64,000 nucleotides of DNA. It comes from JBQLZO01 sp052168315 (GTDB taxonomy: Bacteria; Planctomycetota; Phycisphaerae; Phycisphaerales; UBA1924). The DNA lies in the NCBI GenBank assembly GCA_052168315.1, contig JBQLZO010000040.1:62001-126000 (forward strand), given 5' to 3'. This document shows positions 18,337 through 26,010 of the stretch, in pieces (the first letter of the stretch is position 1; every line of letters begins with the position of its first letter). Under the pieces are notes generated by a model, which worked only from the letters and a program-made list of their open reading frames with translations, had not been told where the DNA came from and did no database searches. A program made the position numbers and the translations under genes.

Positions 18337-19638
18337 TCATTCACGATTGGTTTCCGATTGCATCGCCCGGATGTACGCGATGATGAGTTCGATTTCGCTG
18401 TCCTTGAGTGCCGGGTTCCCACCCTTGGCGGGCATGTCCATCCCGGTCTGGTTCTCCGGATCCCACGGCGAGCGCCCGGTCTTGATGAAGGCCATCATCT
18501 CGGCATCGGACTTGCCCCCCACGAACGCGCTGCTCGCCAGAGGCAGCCCCAGGCTCTCCATCCCCTCGCCACGCTGACCGTGGCACGCCGCGCAGGAGGC
18601 CAGATACGCGAGCCGCGCCGCTTCGAGCCCGGGATCGTCGGCAAAGCCGACGCGATCAGATGCCGGTGCGCCGGCGTCCGGTCCAGCCGACGACGGCTCA
18701 TACGCCGTCCCGCCCGATGCGTCCTGCATCGCCCGCACATAGCTGATGATCAACTCGATTCCGTCGTCGTCCAGGGTCGGATTGCCGCCCCTCGGCGGCA
18801 TGTCCATGCCGGTCTGGTTGTTCGCATCCCAGATCGGGCGACCGGTCTTGATGAAGGTGGCCAGTTCCTTGTCGCTCGCGCCAATCACGAACCCGCTGTT
18901 GACCAGCGGCAGCCCGAGGCTCTCCATTCCCTCGCCACGCTCGCCGTGGCATGCCATGCACGAGGCCTGGTACATGTCGTGCCCGGGATGCGACCGAAGC
19001 GACTCGAACGGGTCGGTCTCGCCGACCGCGAGCACCGCGGCCGGGGCACGCGTCCACGCGTCCAGCGAGGCGACCGGTGCATCCGGTTCCTGCATCATCC
19101 GCATGTAATGCACCACCGCCCGCATCTGCTCATCGCTAAGGCCCTTGGCACCGCGGGCGGGCATCAACGCGCCGGTGGTGTTCGCCGGATCGGTGGGCAT
19201 GCGGCCCTCGACCACGAGCCTGAACAACTCCTCATCCGTGCTTTCCTGCACGAACGCGCTGTTCCGGAGCGGCTTGCCGAGCCCCGGCATCCCCGAACCA
19301 TCGCTGGCATGGCAGATCATGCACGAACTCTGGTACACCACATGCCCCATCCGGATCACCTCCGGATCGACCCCGAGCTCCTCCGCGGCCACCGCCATCT
19401 GGCTCACTGGGCGGGGTGGCATCATCAGGAACATCGCCACCATCACGCTCGGCAGCATCAGTGCAAACAACGCCGCCAGACCGATCGATGGCCACTTGTT
19501 GGGGTCGGGATTTATGGGCTTCCGAGCCGGAGCCCGCACCAGCGCACCGGAGCCCGACGAAGAACTCCACCGCTCCGAACCCGCCTCTGAGGCCGGGCCC
19601 TGCACATCCTTCCGTGAAATGGTGATGTCCATCTCCAT
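18337..19638 (-). CDS. Membrane-anchored triheme cytochrome c of the nos operon
   Basis: 433-aa protein with one transmembrane helix (about 52-73) and three class I cytochrome c domains in the periplasm. The heme sites are CMICH (106-110), CMACH (227-231) and CAACH (349-353), and each domain has a distal methionine in MP or MDMP. Domains 2 and 3 are close repeats (both carry FIKTGR and QTGMDMP), showing internal duplication. The start at 19638 follows GAGGAG. Clade II nos clusters usually include c-type cytochromes; this one probably carries electrons from the cytochrome bc/quinol pool to the CuA site of NosZ. Confidence 0.88.
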   Translation of the reverse strand: MEMDITISRKDVQGPASEAGSERWSSSSGSGALVRAPARKPINPDPNKWPSIGLAALFALMLPSVMVAMFLMMPPRPVSQMAVAAEELGVDPEVIRMGHVVYQSSCMICHASDGSGMPGLGKPLRNSAFVQESTDEELFRLVVEGRMPTDPANTTGALMPARGAKGLSDEQMRAVVHYMRMMQEPDAPVASLDAWTRAPAAVLAVGETDPFESLRSHPGHDMYQASCMACHGERGEGMESLGLPLVNSGFVIGASDKELATFIKTGRPIWDANNQTGMDMPPRGGNPTLDDDGIELIISYVRAMQDASGGTAYEPSSAGPDAGAPASDRVGFADDPGLEAARLAYLASCAACHGQRGEGMESLGLPLASSAFVGGKSDAEMMAFIKTGRSPWDPENQTGMDMPAKGGNPALKDSEIELIIAYIRAMQSETNRE

Positions 19639-19681
19639 GGCGTTGCTCCTCAGGGGCTCTCCAAGAGTGCTTGTCGCCCCA

Positions 19682-19738
19682 CATGTCCAGTATTGGTTCA
19701 CTTTACGCATCGTCATCAATGTGGTCAAGCATGTCCAG
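19682..19738 (-). promoter_or_regulatory. nos operon promoter flanked by CTGGACATG repeats
   Basis: On the minus strand, TTGACC (19728-19723), a 17-nt spacer and TAAAGT (19705-19700) form a good sigma-70-type promoter for the cytochrome-nosZ operon. The 9-mer CTGGACATG occurs twice in the same orientation, once just upstream of the -35 box (19738-19730) and once just downstream of the -10 box (19690-19682). These direct repeats could be binding sites for the adjacent Rrf2 regulator (inference). Confidence 0.5.
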
Positions 19739-19746
19739 AAGAGTTT

Positions 19747-20256
19747 TTAGCGATCCGAATCACCATGATCCGGGGAGGGAGCCCGTGCCCGGTCCCGGGC
19801 CGACACCGTAAGCCCCACCGCACCCGACCGCAGCGGGTCGCACAATGCCCGCACCTCCGAAATGTCTCCAGCCAGATCCTCCACGGCAGTGCTCGCGAAC
19901 ACCTTCCGCACCGAGGCGATCTGCTCATCGAGCAGCCGGTGCAGGGCGCACAAATGCGTATGCCCGGTGATGCCCAGCGGGCACCTCTCGATGCGGGAAA
20001 GGCCGGAATCCGTGGCTTCGAGCACATCCAGCACGCTGATCGCGCTCGGCAGTTTGGCGAGCATGAACCCACCGCGCGTGCCTCGCTGGGCGGTGAGGAT
20101 CTTCGCCTTGGCCAGCATCCGGAGGACTTTCTGGAGATAGCCGACGGGCACGCGGGTCGCCTCGGCGATGTCTTGGGCGGAGGCGGGGGTATCGCCGAGA
20201 CGCATGGCCAGGTGGACCACGGCGCGGAGTGCGTATTCGCCGGTCTGGGTGATCAT
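19747..20256 (-). CDS. Rrf2-family regulator of the nos cluster
   Basis: 169-aa winged-helix regulator. The N-terminal domain has TGEYALRAVVHLA, and the Rrf2 core TAQRGTRGGF lies near residue 59. Possible Fe-S ligands are C93 and C104 in ERCPLGITGHTHLCALH, with a further C near 140. It stands directly upstream of the cytochrome-nosZ operon on the same strand and downstream of mobA. A dyad in front of its start is a candidate self-binding site. Its role as redox or NO switch for nos expression is inferred from family and position. Confidence 0.82.
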   Translation of the reverse strand: MITQTGEYALRAVVHLAMRLGDTPASAQDIAEATRVPVGYLQKVLRMLAKAKILTAQRGTRGGFMLAKLPSAISVLDVLEATDSGLSRIERCPLGITGHTHLCALHRLLDEQIASVRKVFASTAVEDLAGDISEVRALCDPLRSGAVGLTVSARDRARAPSPDHGDSDR

Positions 20257-20286
20257 GCGGGGGCTCCGACAGGGTGGATCGGGCGG

Positions 20287-20311
20287 ATATCGAACTTAAA
20301 GGTTCAGATAT
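20287..20311. promoter_or_regulatory. Dyad upstream of the nos Rrf2 gene, candidate operator
   Basis: Imperfect dyad with left arm ATATCGAAC and right arm GTTCAGATAT around a central TTAAAG, 31 bp upstream of the Rrf2 start. One extra base in the right arm breaks exact symmetry. It is AT-rich within GC-rich DNA, as expected for an Rrf2 operator. The ATATC core is shared with the AAGATATCTT palindrome near the first Rrf2 gene. Confidence 0.45.
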
Positions 20312-20350
20312 GCACATTCTACCCCGGATGCGCCAGCATGGGGCGTCGAT

Positions 20351-20932
20351 TCAGGGGAGATCCGTGGCCCGATTGGCCTGGGGCAAGCCGCCGGGTGGGA
20401 CCGGGAGTGCGATCGCGTTGGAAGCATCAAGGAGCTGCTGAAGGCTGCCGCGGGTTGCTGAGGCTACGGGTCCGGTCAGGTCGGTGTGGTAGAGCCCGGG
20501 GAATGGCTGCCAACGGTCATCACGCCAGGCGATGGCGATGGCGCGGGGGTGCGTGCGTTGTGCCGATTCTAGTTGTTCGAGCCATGCCGGGTCCAGGTCG
20601 ATCAGGTCGCAGCTGCACATCACGAGCCAGCCGGGCCCGGCTTCGGTGCCGCGGTGCTGCAGCGCGGTGCGGAGTCCGGTCAGCGGGCCTTGGTCGGGGA
20701 TGAGGTCGGCGATAGTGCTGAGCCCGAGGTCTGCGTATTGATCCGGCTCACGCGCGATCACGGTCACCGGGTGCCCGCGCTGCTGCAGTCGGCTGGCGAT
20801 CCGCACGATCATCGGCGTACCCGCGATGGTGGCCCGGGCCTTGTCGCTGCCGAATCGGGTGCTGCGTCCGCCGGCGAGGATGTACGCCGGTGCCGGGGTA
20901 TCGGGTGGGTTGGAGGCGTGAGGCTCGGTCAT
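20351..20932 (-). CDS. mobA: Molybdenum cofactor guanylyltransferase
   Basis: 193-aa cytosolic enzyme that joins GMP to molybdopterin, giving the guanine dinucleotide cofactor required by NapA-type reductases. The nucleotide-binding signature ILAGGRSTRFGSDKA lies near residue 18, and the metal-binding aspartate in MCSCDLIDLD near 105. It is the last gene of the respiratory/Moco operon and overlaps the TauE-type gene by ATGA. It is slightly shorter than E. coli MobA but has the core fold elements. Confidence 0.9.
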   Translation of the reverse strand: MTEPHASNPPDTPAPAYILAGGRSTRFGSDKARATIAGTPMIVRIASRLQQRGHPVTVIAREPDQYADLGLSTIADLIPDQGPLTGLRTALQHRGTEAGPGWLVMCSCDLIDLDPAWLEQLESAQRTHPRAIAIAWRDDRWQPFPGLYHTDLTGPVASATRGSLQQLLDASNAIALPVPPGGLPQANRATDLP

Positions 20933-21672
20933 GCGATGATGAGTTTCACGGCGGCAATCCCCAGCACTGCGGCAAGGACCCGGCGGAGGAGGAACGGGTT
21001 GAAGCGGCGTGCGCCGAGTCCCGCGCCGATGGCTCCGCCGATGCACGCGGCGGCTATGAAGATGCCGGTTTCGAGCGGCCGGAGCGGCAGGGTGCCGAGC
21101 TGGAGTCCCAGCCCGAGCAATCCTGCGACGGAGGAGAGCACGATGAACACGGCGGACACACCTGCGGTGTCGCGCGGGTTGGCCCAGCGGCACAGGATGA
21201 GCACCGGGCTGAGGAAGATCCCCCCGCCGACACCGATCAGGCCTGATGCGCTCCCGATCGTCGCTCCGATCAGGAGCGCGGCCACGAGTGGCGGCGATCG
21301 GCGGGGTGTTTCATCGTCGCGCCTCGGCGCGCGGAGGCTCAAGCGCCATGCCGCGAACAGCAGCACGCCGGCGATCGCGATGCGGTACGCGGATTCATCG
21401 AGCGTCCAGAACCGCCCGGCGATGAACGCGCATGGCACGGCGGTGAGCGCGAAGGGCCAGAGCAGATCGAGTCGGAGCCGCGATACGCGGGCGAATCGGG
21501 CGGCGGCGATGCTCGCCACGCCGATGTTGAGCGTGAGTGCCGTCGCTCGAACCATGTCGGGTGGATAACCCCCCAGCGCGAGCACCGCCAGATAGCCCGA
21601 TGCCCCGCCATGCCCGACGGAGGCGTAGAGCAGCGCGATCACCCCGAGCGCCAGCGCGACGATGGCGAGCAT
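20929..21672 (-). CDS. TauE/SafE-family membrane permease
   Basis: 247-aa inner-membrane protein with about eight transmembrane helices. It shows the repeated family motif: SVGHGGASGYLAVLAL in the first half and GLIGVGGGIFLSPVLIL in the second. Members export sulfite, sulfoacetate or other small anions. It is embedded in the Moco operon with an ATGA overlap to mobA and 3 bp after mog. The substrate is unknown; molybdate- or sulfur-related transport would fit the context but is inference. Confidence 0.82.
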   Translation of the reverse strand: MLAIVALALGVIALLYASVGHGGASGYLAVLALGGYPPDMVRATALTLNIGVASIAAARFARVSRLRLDLLWPFALTAVPCAFIAGRFWTLDESAYRIAIAGVLLFAAWRLSLRAPRRDDETPRRSPPLVAALLIGATIGSASGLIGVGGGIFLSPVLILCRWANPRDTAGVSAVFIVLSSVAGLLGLGLQLGTLPLRPLETGIFIAAACIGGAIGAGLGARRFNPFLLRRVLAAVLGIAAVKLIIA

Positions 21673-21675
21673 GGA

Positions 21676-22245
21676 TCACTCCCGGTCCGCGTGACGGACG
21701 ACCCTGCCGGTGGTGCTCTTGGCGTCAGGTCGTCCATCGTCCTGCACCTCGCCGCGGAGCGTCTCGATGGCGTGGGGGAGGATGTCCAGCAGCGCTTCGA
21801 GCGATTCGACGGCACCGCGTGGCGATCCGGGGAGGTTGATGATGAGCGTGCGGCCGAGCGTTCCCGCTTCGCCGCGCGAGAGGTAGGCGCGCGGGGTCTT
21901 GTCGTAGCATCGGCGGCGGATGAGTTCCATCAGCCCGCTGTGCCTGCGTTCGATGACGCTGAGTGTGGCTTCGGGCGTGACATCGCGGGGCGCGAGCCCG
22001 GTGCCGCCCGTGGTGAGCACGAGATCGGGCGGGTGATCGATGGCGGCGAGGCGACGCAGTTGATCGGCGATGATATTGGTTTCGTCGGGCACGCATTCCA
22101 GTGGGAGTGTTCGGGCGTTGAGCCGGTCGCGTGCGAGTTCGACGAGCGCGGGGCCGGAGGTGTCCACGGTCTCGCCTCGCGAGCAGCGATCGCTGATGGT
22201 CAGCACCGCGACGGTCATCGGCGCTGTGCCGGTTTCCTGCCTCAT
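21676..22245 (-). CDS. mog: Molybdopterin adenylyltransferase (Mog/MoaB family)
   Basis: 189-aa enzyme that adenylates molybdopterin before metal insertion by MoeA. It has the MPT-binding motifs TGGTGLAPRDVTPEA near residue 85 and NLPGSPRGAVE near 144, plus the early SDRCSRGE. MogA and MoaB proteins are hard to separate by sequence; presence alongside MoeA supports the adenylyltransferase role. It overlaps moaC by ATGA. The start at 22245 gives MRQETG; an alternative Met ten residues in is possible. Confidence 0.88.
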   Translation of the reverse strand: MRQETGTAPMTVAVLTISDRCSRGETVDTSGPALVELARDRLNARTLPLECVPDETNIIADQLRRLAAIDHPPDLVLTTGGTGLAPRDVTPEATLSVIERRHSGLMELIRRRCYDKTPRAYLSRGEAGTLGRTLIINLPGSPRGAVESLEALLDILPHAIETLRGEVQDDGRPDAKSTTGRVVRHADRE

Positions 22246-22730
22246 GGCCCCTCCTCAGCGCGATAGGTGCCGCTCTTTCCACCGGCTTTCTCGATCAGGC
22301 GCACGCCTTCCACCACCATGCCCTTGTCGATCGATTTGCCCATGTCGATCACGGTGAGCGCCGCGATGGCGACCGCGGCCAGCGCTTCCATTTCCACGCC
22401 GGTTTTCCAGGTTGTGCTCACCGTCGCGCGGATCCGGATGCGGTCCGATTCGATGCTCAGATCGACTTCCACCGAATCCAGCGGGAGCGCGTGGCAGAGC
22501 GGGATGAGCTCGGGCGTGCGCTTCGCGCCCTGGATGCCGGCAATCCGAGCGATCTGCATCACGCTGCCCTTCTCGAGGTCGTTGCGGCGCACGCGTTCGA
22601 GGAGCTCCGCCGAGCAACGCACAAATCCCTCGGCGACGGCACGCCGATGCGTGTGGGGCTTGGTTCCGATGTCAACCATGCGGGCGCTGCCCGCGGCGTC
22701 AAGATGGGTCAGCGGGGCGCTCTCTGGCAC
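22242..22730 (-). CDS. moaC: Cyclic pyranopterin monophosphate synthase
   Basis: 162-aa enzyme that, with MoaA, converts GTP to cyclic pyranopterin monophosphate. Conserved blocks are MVDIGTKPHTHRRAVAEG near residue 20, AKRTPELIPLCHALPLD near 70, and TGVEMEALAAVAIAALTVI near 115 with the active-site K in DMGKSIDK. A GTG start at 22730 is chosen because AAAGGAG lies 8 nt upstream, overlapping the moeA stop region, and because it gives the normal family length. The longer in-frame extension upstream is not protein-like. Confidence 0.93.
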   Translation of the reverse strand: MPESAPLTHLDAAGSARMVDIGTKPHTHRRAVAEGFVRCSAELLERVRRNDLEKGSVMQIARIAGIQGAKRTPELIPLCHALPLDSVEVDLSIESDRIRIRATVSTTWKTGVEMEALAAVAIAALTVIDMGKSIDKGMVVEGVRLIEKAGGKSGTYRAEEGP

Positions 22731-22743
22731 GCTTCTGTCTCCT

Positions 22744-23940
22744 TTACCATGCGTAGAACGGACGGAGTCCGGTCGCGGGTTCGCCGGGCGGCACTTCGAT
22801 GAATCCATCGGCGCTCGCCGCGGCGACCCAGTCGCCCGAGCCACGGCTGGGCACGAGCGTGGCTTCTCCGGGCGAATCGATCCGCACGAGAGGGTACCAC
22901 CACAGGTGCGCCGGCGCGGCTTTGCTGCCCCGCGCATGGACCAGTGGTGGATGGGCCCGCCGGACGATGCCCACGCGCGCCGCCAGCGACGGCAAAGCGA
23001 GCAGACGCGCGGTGGTCATCACCGAGACCGGATTACCCGGCAACCCAAGGACCGGCCTGCCCGAGGCATCCACCCCGCCGAAGACCGGCTTGCCCGGTCG
23101 GATCATCAGTTTGTGAAAGATCCGCACCACACCGAGTTCTCCGAGAACCTCGGGCACATGGTCATGGTCCCCGGCCGAAACGCCGCCGGTGAGGATCAGG
23201 GCATCGGACTGCTCGAGCAATTCCGCGGCGGCCTCGCGAAGGGCCGAACGCTCGTCTTTCGAATTTCGGGCGATGATCCGCCCGATCCATGGCACGGGTT
23301 GCAGCATCGCGCGGACCGCAGGGCCATTGCCGTCGCGGAGCTGCCAGGGCTCGGGTATCGCTTCGACAGGGAGCACCTCATCGCCCGTCACGAGCACGCC
23401 AACGCTGAGCGGGCGGTGCGTCCGCACTCGGGCGATGCCACACCCCGCGATCGATGCGAGCACGCCGGGCGTGACGATCTCGCCGGGCGTTGCGATCGTC
23501 TGGCCCGCATTGGCGTTCTCGGCGCAACGACGGATGTTCATGCCTTCGGATAGCGCGCCATCGTCGTGGAGCCTGATGGTGGTGGCGGATTCGTTCACCC
23601 GTTCACGCTGGATGACGGCCCGCGCCCCAGCGGGCACCATCGCGCCGGTGAAGATGCGGACGACGGCATCGGGATCATCGGGCATGGGCGGCGCGGGGCT
23701 GCCCGGCATGCTTTCCGCGACAACGCGGAGCGGGCGTTCGTGCGATTCCGTGAACGAGAGCGCGTATCCATCCATCGCGCTCACATCGCACGCCGGGCTG
23801 GGTCGATCGAGCACGATGGGCTGCGCCAGCGCACGCCCGGGCGCATCGGACCATTCGATGCTCTCGGCTACCACGGGACGGATCCGAGCGAGCAGCGCAT
23901 CGAGTGCTTCGGCGATGATGCGGATCATGGGTTCGGTCAC
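22744..23940 (-). CDS. moeA: Molybdopterin molybdenumtransferase
   Basis: 398-aa enzyme that inserts molybdate into adenylated molybdopterin. It has the family motifs CDVSAMDGYALS near residue 50, IFTGAMVPAGA near 92, TGDEVLP near 185, and ILTGGVSAGDHDHVPEVL near 250, plus LGLPGNPVSV near 305. The start is GTG at 23940, overlapping the moaE stop by GTGA; an ATG four codons in is the alternative. The downstream moaC ribosome binding site begins in its stop codon. Confidence 0.92.
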   Translation of the reverse strand: MTEPMIRIIAEALDALLARIRPVVAESIEWSDAPGRALAQPIVLDRPSPACDVSAMDGYALSFTESHERPLRVVAESMPGSPAPPMPDDPDAVVRIFTGAMVPAGARAVIQRERVNESATTIRLHDDGALSEGMNIRRCAENANAGQTIATPGEIVTPGVLASIAGCGIARVRTHRPLSVGVLVTGDEVLPVEAIPEPWQLRDGNGPAVRAMLQPVPWIGRIIARNSKDERSALREAAAELLEQSDALILTGGVSAGDHDHVPEVLGELGVVRIFHKLMIRPGKPVFGGVDASGRPVLGLPGNPVSVMTTARLLALPSLAARVGIVRRAHPPLVHARGSKAAPAHLWWYPLVRIDSPGEATLVPSRGSGDWVAAASADGFIEVPPGEPATGLRPFYAW

Positions 23941-24344
23941 GCTCCGCCTCCGTGTGGCGCGAGCGTGATGGGGCGCTTCCAGATGGGGACATCCTGTTTC
24001 ATGGTGTCGATGAACCAGGCCATCGCTTCGATGGCCGGCGCGCGGTGCGGTGCCGCGACGATCAGCCGGAACGACACCGCTCCAACCGGCACACGCCCGA
24101 AGCTGTGGCGAACCATCACCGCGATGAGGGTGAAGCGTTGGAGCGTCTCCTGTGCCATCTCACGCATCTGCAGATCGGCCATCGGCTGGTACACCTCATA
24201 CTCGATCGCCTCGATGGCGTGCTCGCCTTCGAGGCCGCGGATCACGCCTTCGAACGCAATCACAGCGCCCGCACCATCCGGCGCTGGAACAGGCTCCGGA
24301 ACCAGCGGCCCCTCGTGCCAGGTCACCTCGATCGATCCGGACAC
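23937..24344 (-). CDS. moaE: Molybdopterin synthase catalytic subunit
   Basis: 135-aa large subunit that transfers sulfur from MoaD thiocarboxylate to precursor Z. Signature residues are seen in GVIR near residue 35, YEVYQPMADLQMREM near 50, HSFGRVPVGAVSF near 78, and the catalytic-lysine region DTMKQDVPIWKRP near 112. The start is GTG at 24344, 2 bp after the moaD stop; upstream in-frame sequence is not protein-like. It overlaps moeA by GTGA. Confidence 0.92.
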   Translation of the reverse strand: MSGSIEVTWHEGPLVPEPVPAPDGAGAVIAFEGVIRGLEGEHAIEAIEYEVYQPMADLQMREMAQETLQRFTLIAVMVRHSFGRVPVGAVSFRLIVAAPHRAPAIEAMAWFIDTMKQDVPIWKRPITLAPHGGGA

Positions 24345-24346
24345 GC

Positions 24347-24598
24347 TCAACCTCCGCCCACGAGCCCGATCAGGGCCACCTCGTCTCCGGACTCGATCCG
24401 CTGCGTCGGTTGGACGAATCGGTTGTTCACCGCAATCCGGGTGACCGGTTTCATCGGTGCGAGCTCGGGAGTCTGGGTAAAAATGGCCTCGAAGACCGCG
24501 CCGACGGTGGCGGCATGATCGCCGGGCATTTCCACGGAAAGCGATTGTCCGCCCGCGGCATCGGCATACGGGCCAAAGAGTTGCACGGTGATAGTCAC
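24347..24598 (-). CDS. moaD: Molybdopterin synthase sulfur carrier subunit
   Basis: 83-aa ubiquitin-like sulfur carrier. The protein has the beta-grasp pattern VQLFGPYADAAGG at the start and SGDEVALIGLVGGG at the end. The C-terminal Gly-Gly is required for thiocarboxylation. The start is GTG at 24598, overlapping the stop of the AhpD-like gene by GTGA. moaE follows after 2 bp. Length is typical of MoaD. Confidence 0.88.
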   Translation of the reverse strand: MTITVQLFGPYADAAGGQSLSVEMPGDHAATVGAVFEAIFTQTPELAPMKPVTRIAVNNRFVQPTQRIESGDEVALIGLVGGG

Positions 24599-24963
24599 GG
24601 CGTGCTCTCCGGATGGTCGTTGGTGCGTTCGTCGCCGGGCTCGGCGGCGTCGCGTGCGAACTGCTCGCAGGCCCAGCTCCACGCGGCGACCGTTCGCGGG
24701 AAGCCAACGGTGTTCATGCCGAGCAGGATCGCCTGCTCGACCTCTTCGCTGCTCGCGCCGGCGGCCATCGCGCGGCGGACATGCGAGCGGAGCGCTGATT
24801 CAAGCCCGGCGCCGAGGCTGATGCCGATCTTGACGAGCGAGCACTGCTTCTCGTCCATCGGGCCGAGCGATTCGACCTCTTTCCCGACACGCTGATGCGC
24901 CTCACCAAGCACCGGGAAGCGTGCAACGAATTCGCGGAATGTTTTCGGCGGTTGGGCGCTCAT
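24595..24963 (-). CDS. AhpD-like carboxymuconolactone decarboxylase family protein
   Basis: 122-aa small helical protein of the AhpD/CMD family. It has CSLVKIGISLG near residue 41 and SALRSHVRRAMAAGASSEEVEQAILLG near 56-80, the usual helix-loop with H60. The classical redox CxxC of AhpD is not present: a lone Cys sits at 41 and another at about 104. So a peroxidase role is doubtful. It lies between moaA and moaD in a tight operon. Its role in cofactor synthesis or respiration is unknown. Confidence 0.75.
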   Translation of the reverse strand: MSAQPPKTFREFVARFPVLGEAHQRVGKEVESLGPMDEKQCSLVKIGISLGAGLESALRSHVRRAMAAGASSEEVEQAILLGMNTVGFPRTVAAWSWACEQFARDAAEPGDERTNDHPESTP

Positions 24964-24969
24964 GGTGGT

Positions 24970-26010
24970 TCAGCCTCCGATGTGTGTCATGATGGCGTGG
25001 CCGTCGTGGGGGTGTTCGTCGCGCTTCCCGGCCAGCCCATCGACGATGATCGCATCGAGCATTCGAGCGTCAAAGTCCGGTCGGATCGCCGGGAGCAGCG
25101 TTCCCGCGGGCTTGTCCATGAGGCAAGGATAGAGCCGGCCATCGGCGGCGATGCGGATGCGGTTGCACGCAGCGCAGAAGTTGCAGCTCATCGGCGTGAT
25201 GAACCCGATCACGCCGGTGGTACCATCGTCGAGCCGGATGGCGAAGCGGCGGGCCGCATCGTGCCCCTGCTCGAGCGGGGTCCACTGTGTCACGATGGGA
25301 TCGATGATCGCGCGCATCGCGCGTTCGGGCACATAACGCTCGTGCCATGTCTCGGCGAGCGGGCCCATGGGCATGAGTTCGATGAAGCGCATCTCGATGT
25401 CCTGGGCCGCGGCGAAGCGCACGAGCGATGAGAGATCGCGGTCGTTCTGCCCGCGGATGACGACGGAATTGAGCTTGATCGGCCAGAGCCCGGCGTCGCG
25501 AGCCGCGTCGAGCCCGCGGAGCACTCGGTCGAGCCCGTCGACGCCGGTGAGCCGGGCGAATCGTTCCCGGTCGAGCGTGTCGAGGCTGATGTTGAGCCGC
25601 CCGAGCCCCGCATCGGCGTACTGCGCGGCCCGACTCGGGAGGGTGAGGCCGTTGGTGGTCATCGCGAGATCGCTGATGCCGGGGATCGCGGCGATCCGTT
25701 CGATGATGCGCACCAGATCGGAGCGGCTGGTGGGGTCGCCACCGGTGAGCCGGACCTTGTGCAGGCCGTGATGCGCGACGAGGTGGCGAATGAGGCGGTC
25801 GATCTCATCGACGCTGAGCATCGGCTCACCGCGGGTGCTGGTGATGCGCTCCGGGCGGCAGTAGGTGCACCGCATGGAGCACGCCTTCGTGAGCGAGAGG
25901 CGGAGATAGCCGATCGTCCGCCCGAACCGATCGGTGAACGGACCGTCGATGGGGCCGGGAATCGGCGTGGCCGCACGGAACCGGCCTGGATCGAGGACGG
26001 GAAGTCTCAT
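24970..26010 (-). CDS. moaA: GTP 3',8-cyclase, radical SAM
   Basis: 346-aa radical SAM enzyme that starts molybdopterin synthesis from GTP. The N-terminal SAM cluster motif is CSMRCTYC near residue 45, followed by LTGGDPTSR near 90. The second cluster motif, CNFCAACNRIRI with a third cysteine in YPCLM, is near 275-300. The C-terminal Gly-Gly (HIGG) needed for activity is present. The start overlaps the nrfD-like gene by ATGA, tying cofactor synthesis to the respiratory module. Confidence 0.95.
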   Translation of the reverse strand: MRLPVLDPGRFRAATPIPGPIDGPFTDRFGRTIGYLRLSLTKACSMRCTYCRPERITSTRGEPMLSVDEIDRLIRHLVAHHGLHKVRLTGGDPTSRSDLVRIIERIAAIPGISDLAMTTNGLTLPSRAAQYADAGLGRLNISLDTLDRERFARLTGVDGLDRVLRGLDAARDAGLWPIKLNSVVIRGQNDRDLSSLVRFAAAQDIEMRFIELMPMGPLAETWHERYVPERAMRAIIDPIVTQWTPLEQGHDAARRFAIRLDDGTTGVIGFITPMSCNFCAACNRIRIAADGRLYPCLMDKPAGTLLPAIRPDFDARMLDAIIVDGLAGKRDEHPHDGHAIMTHIGG

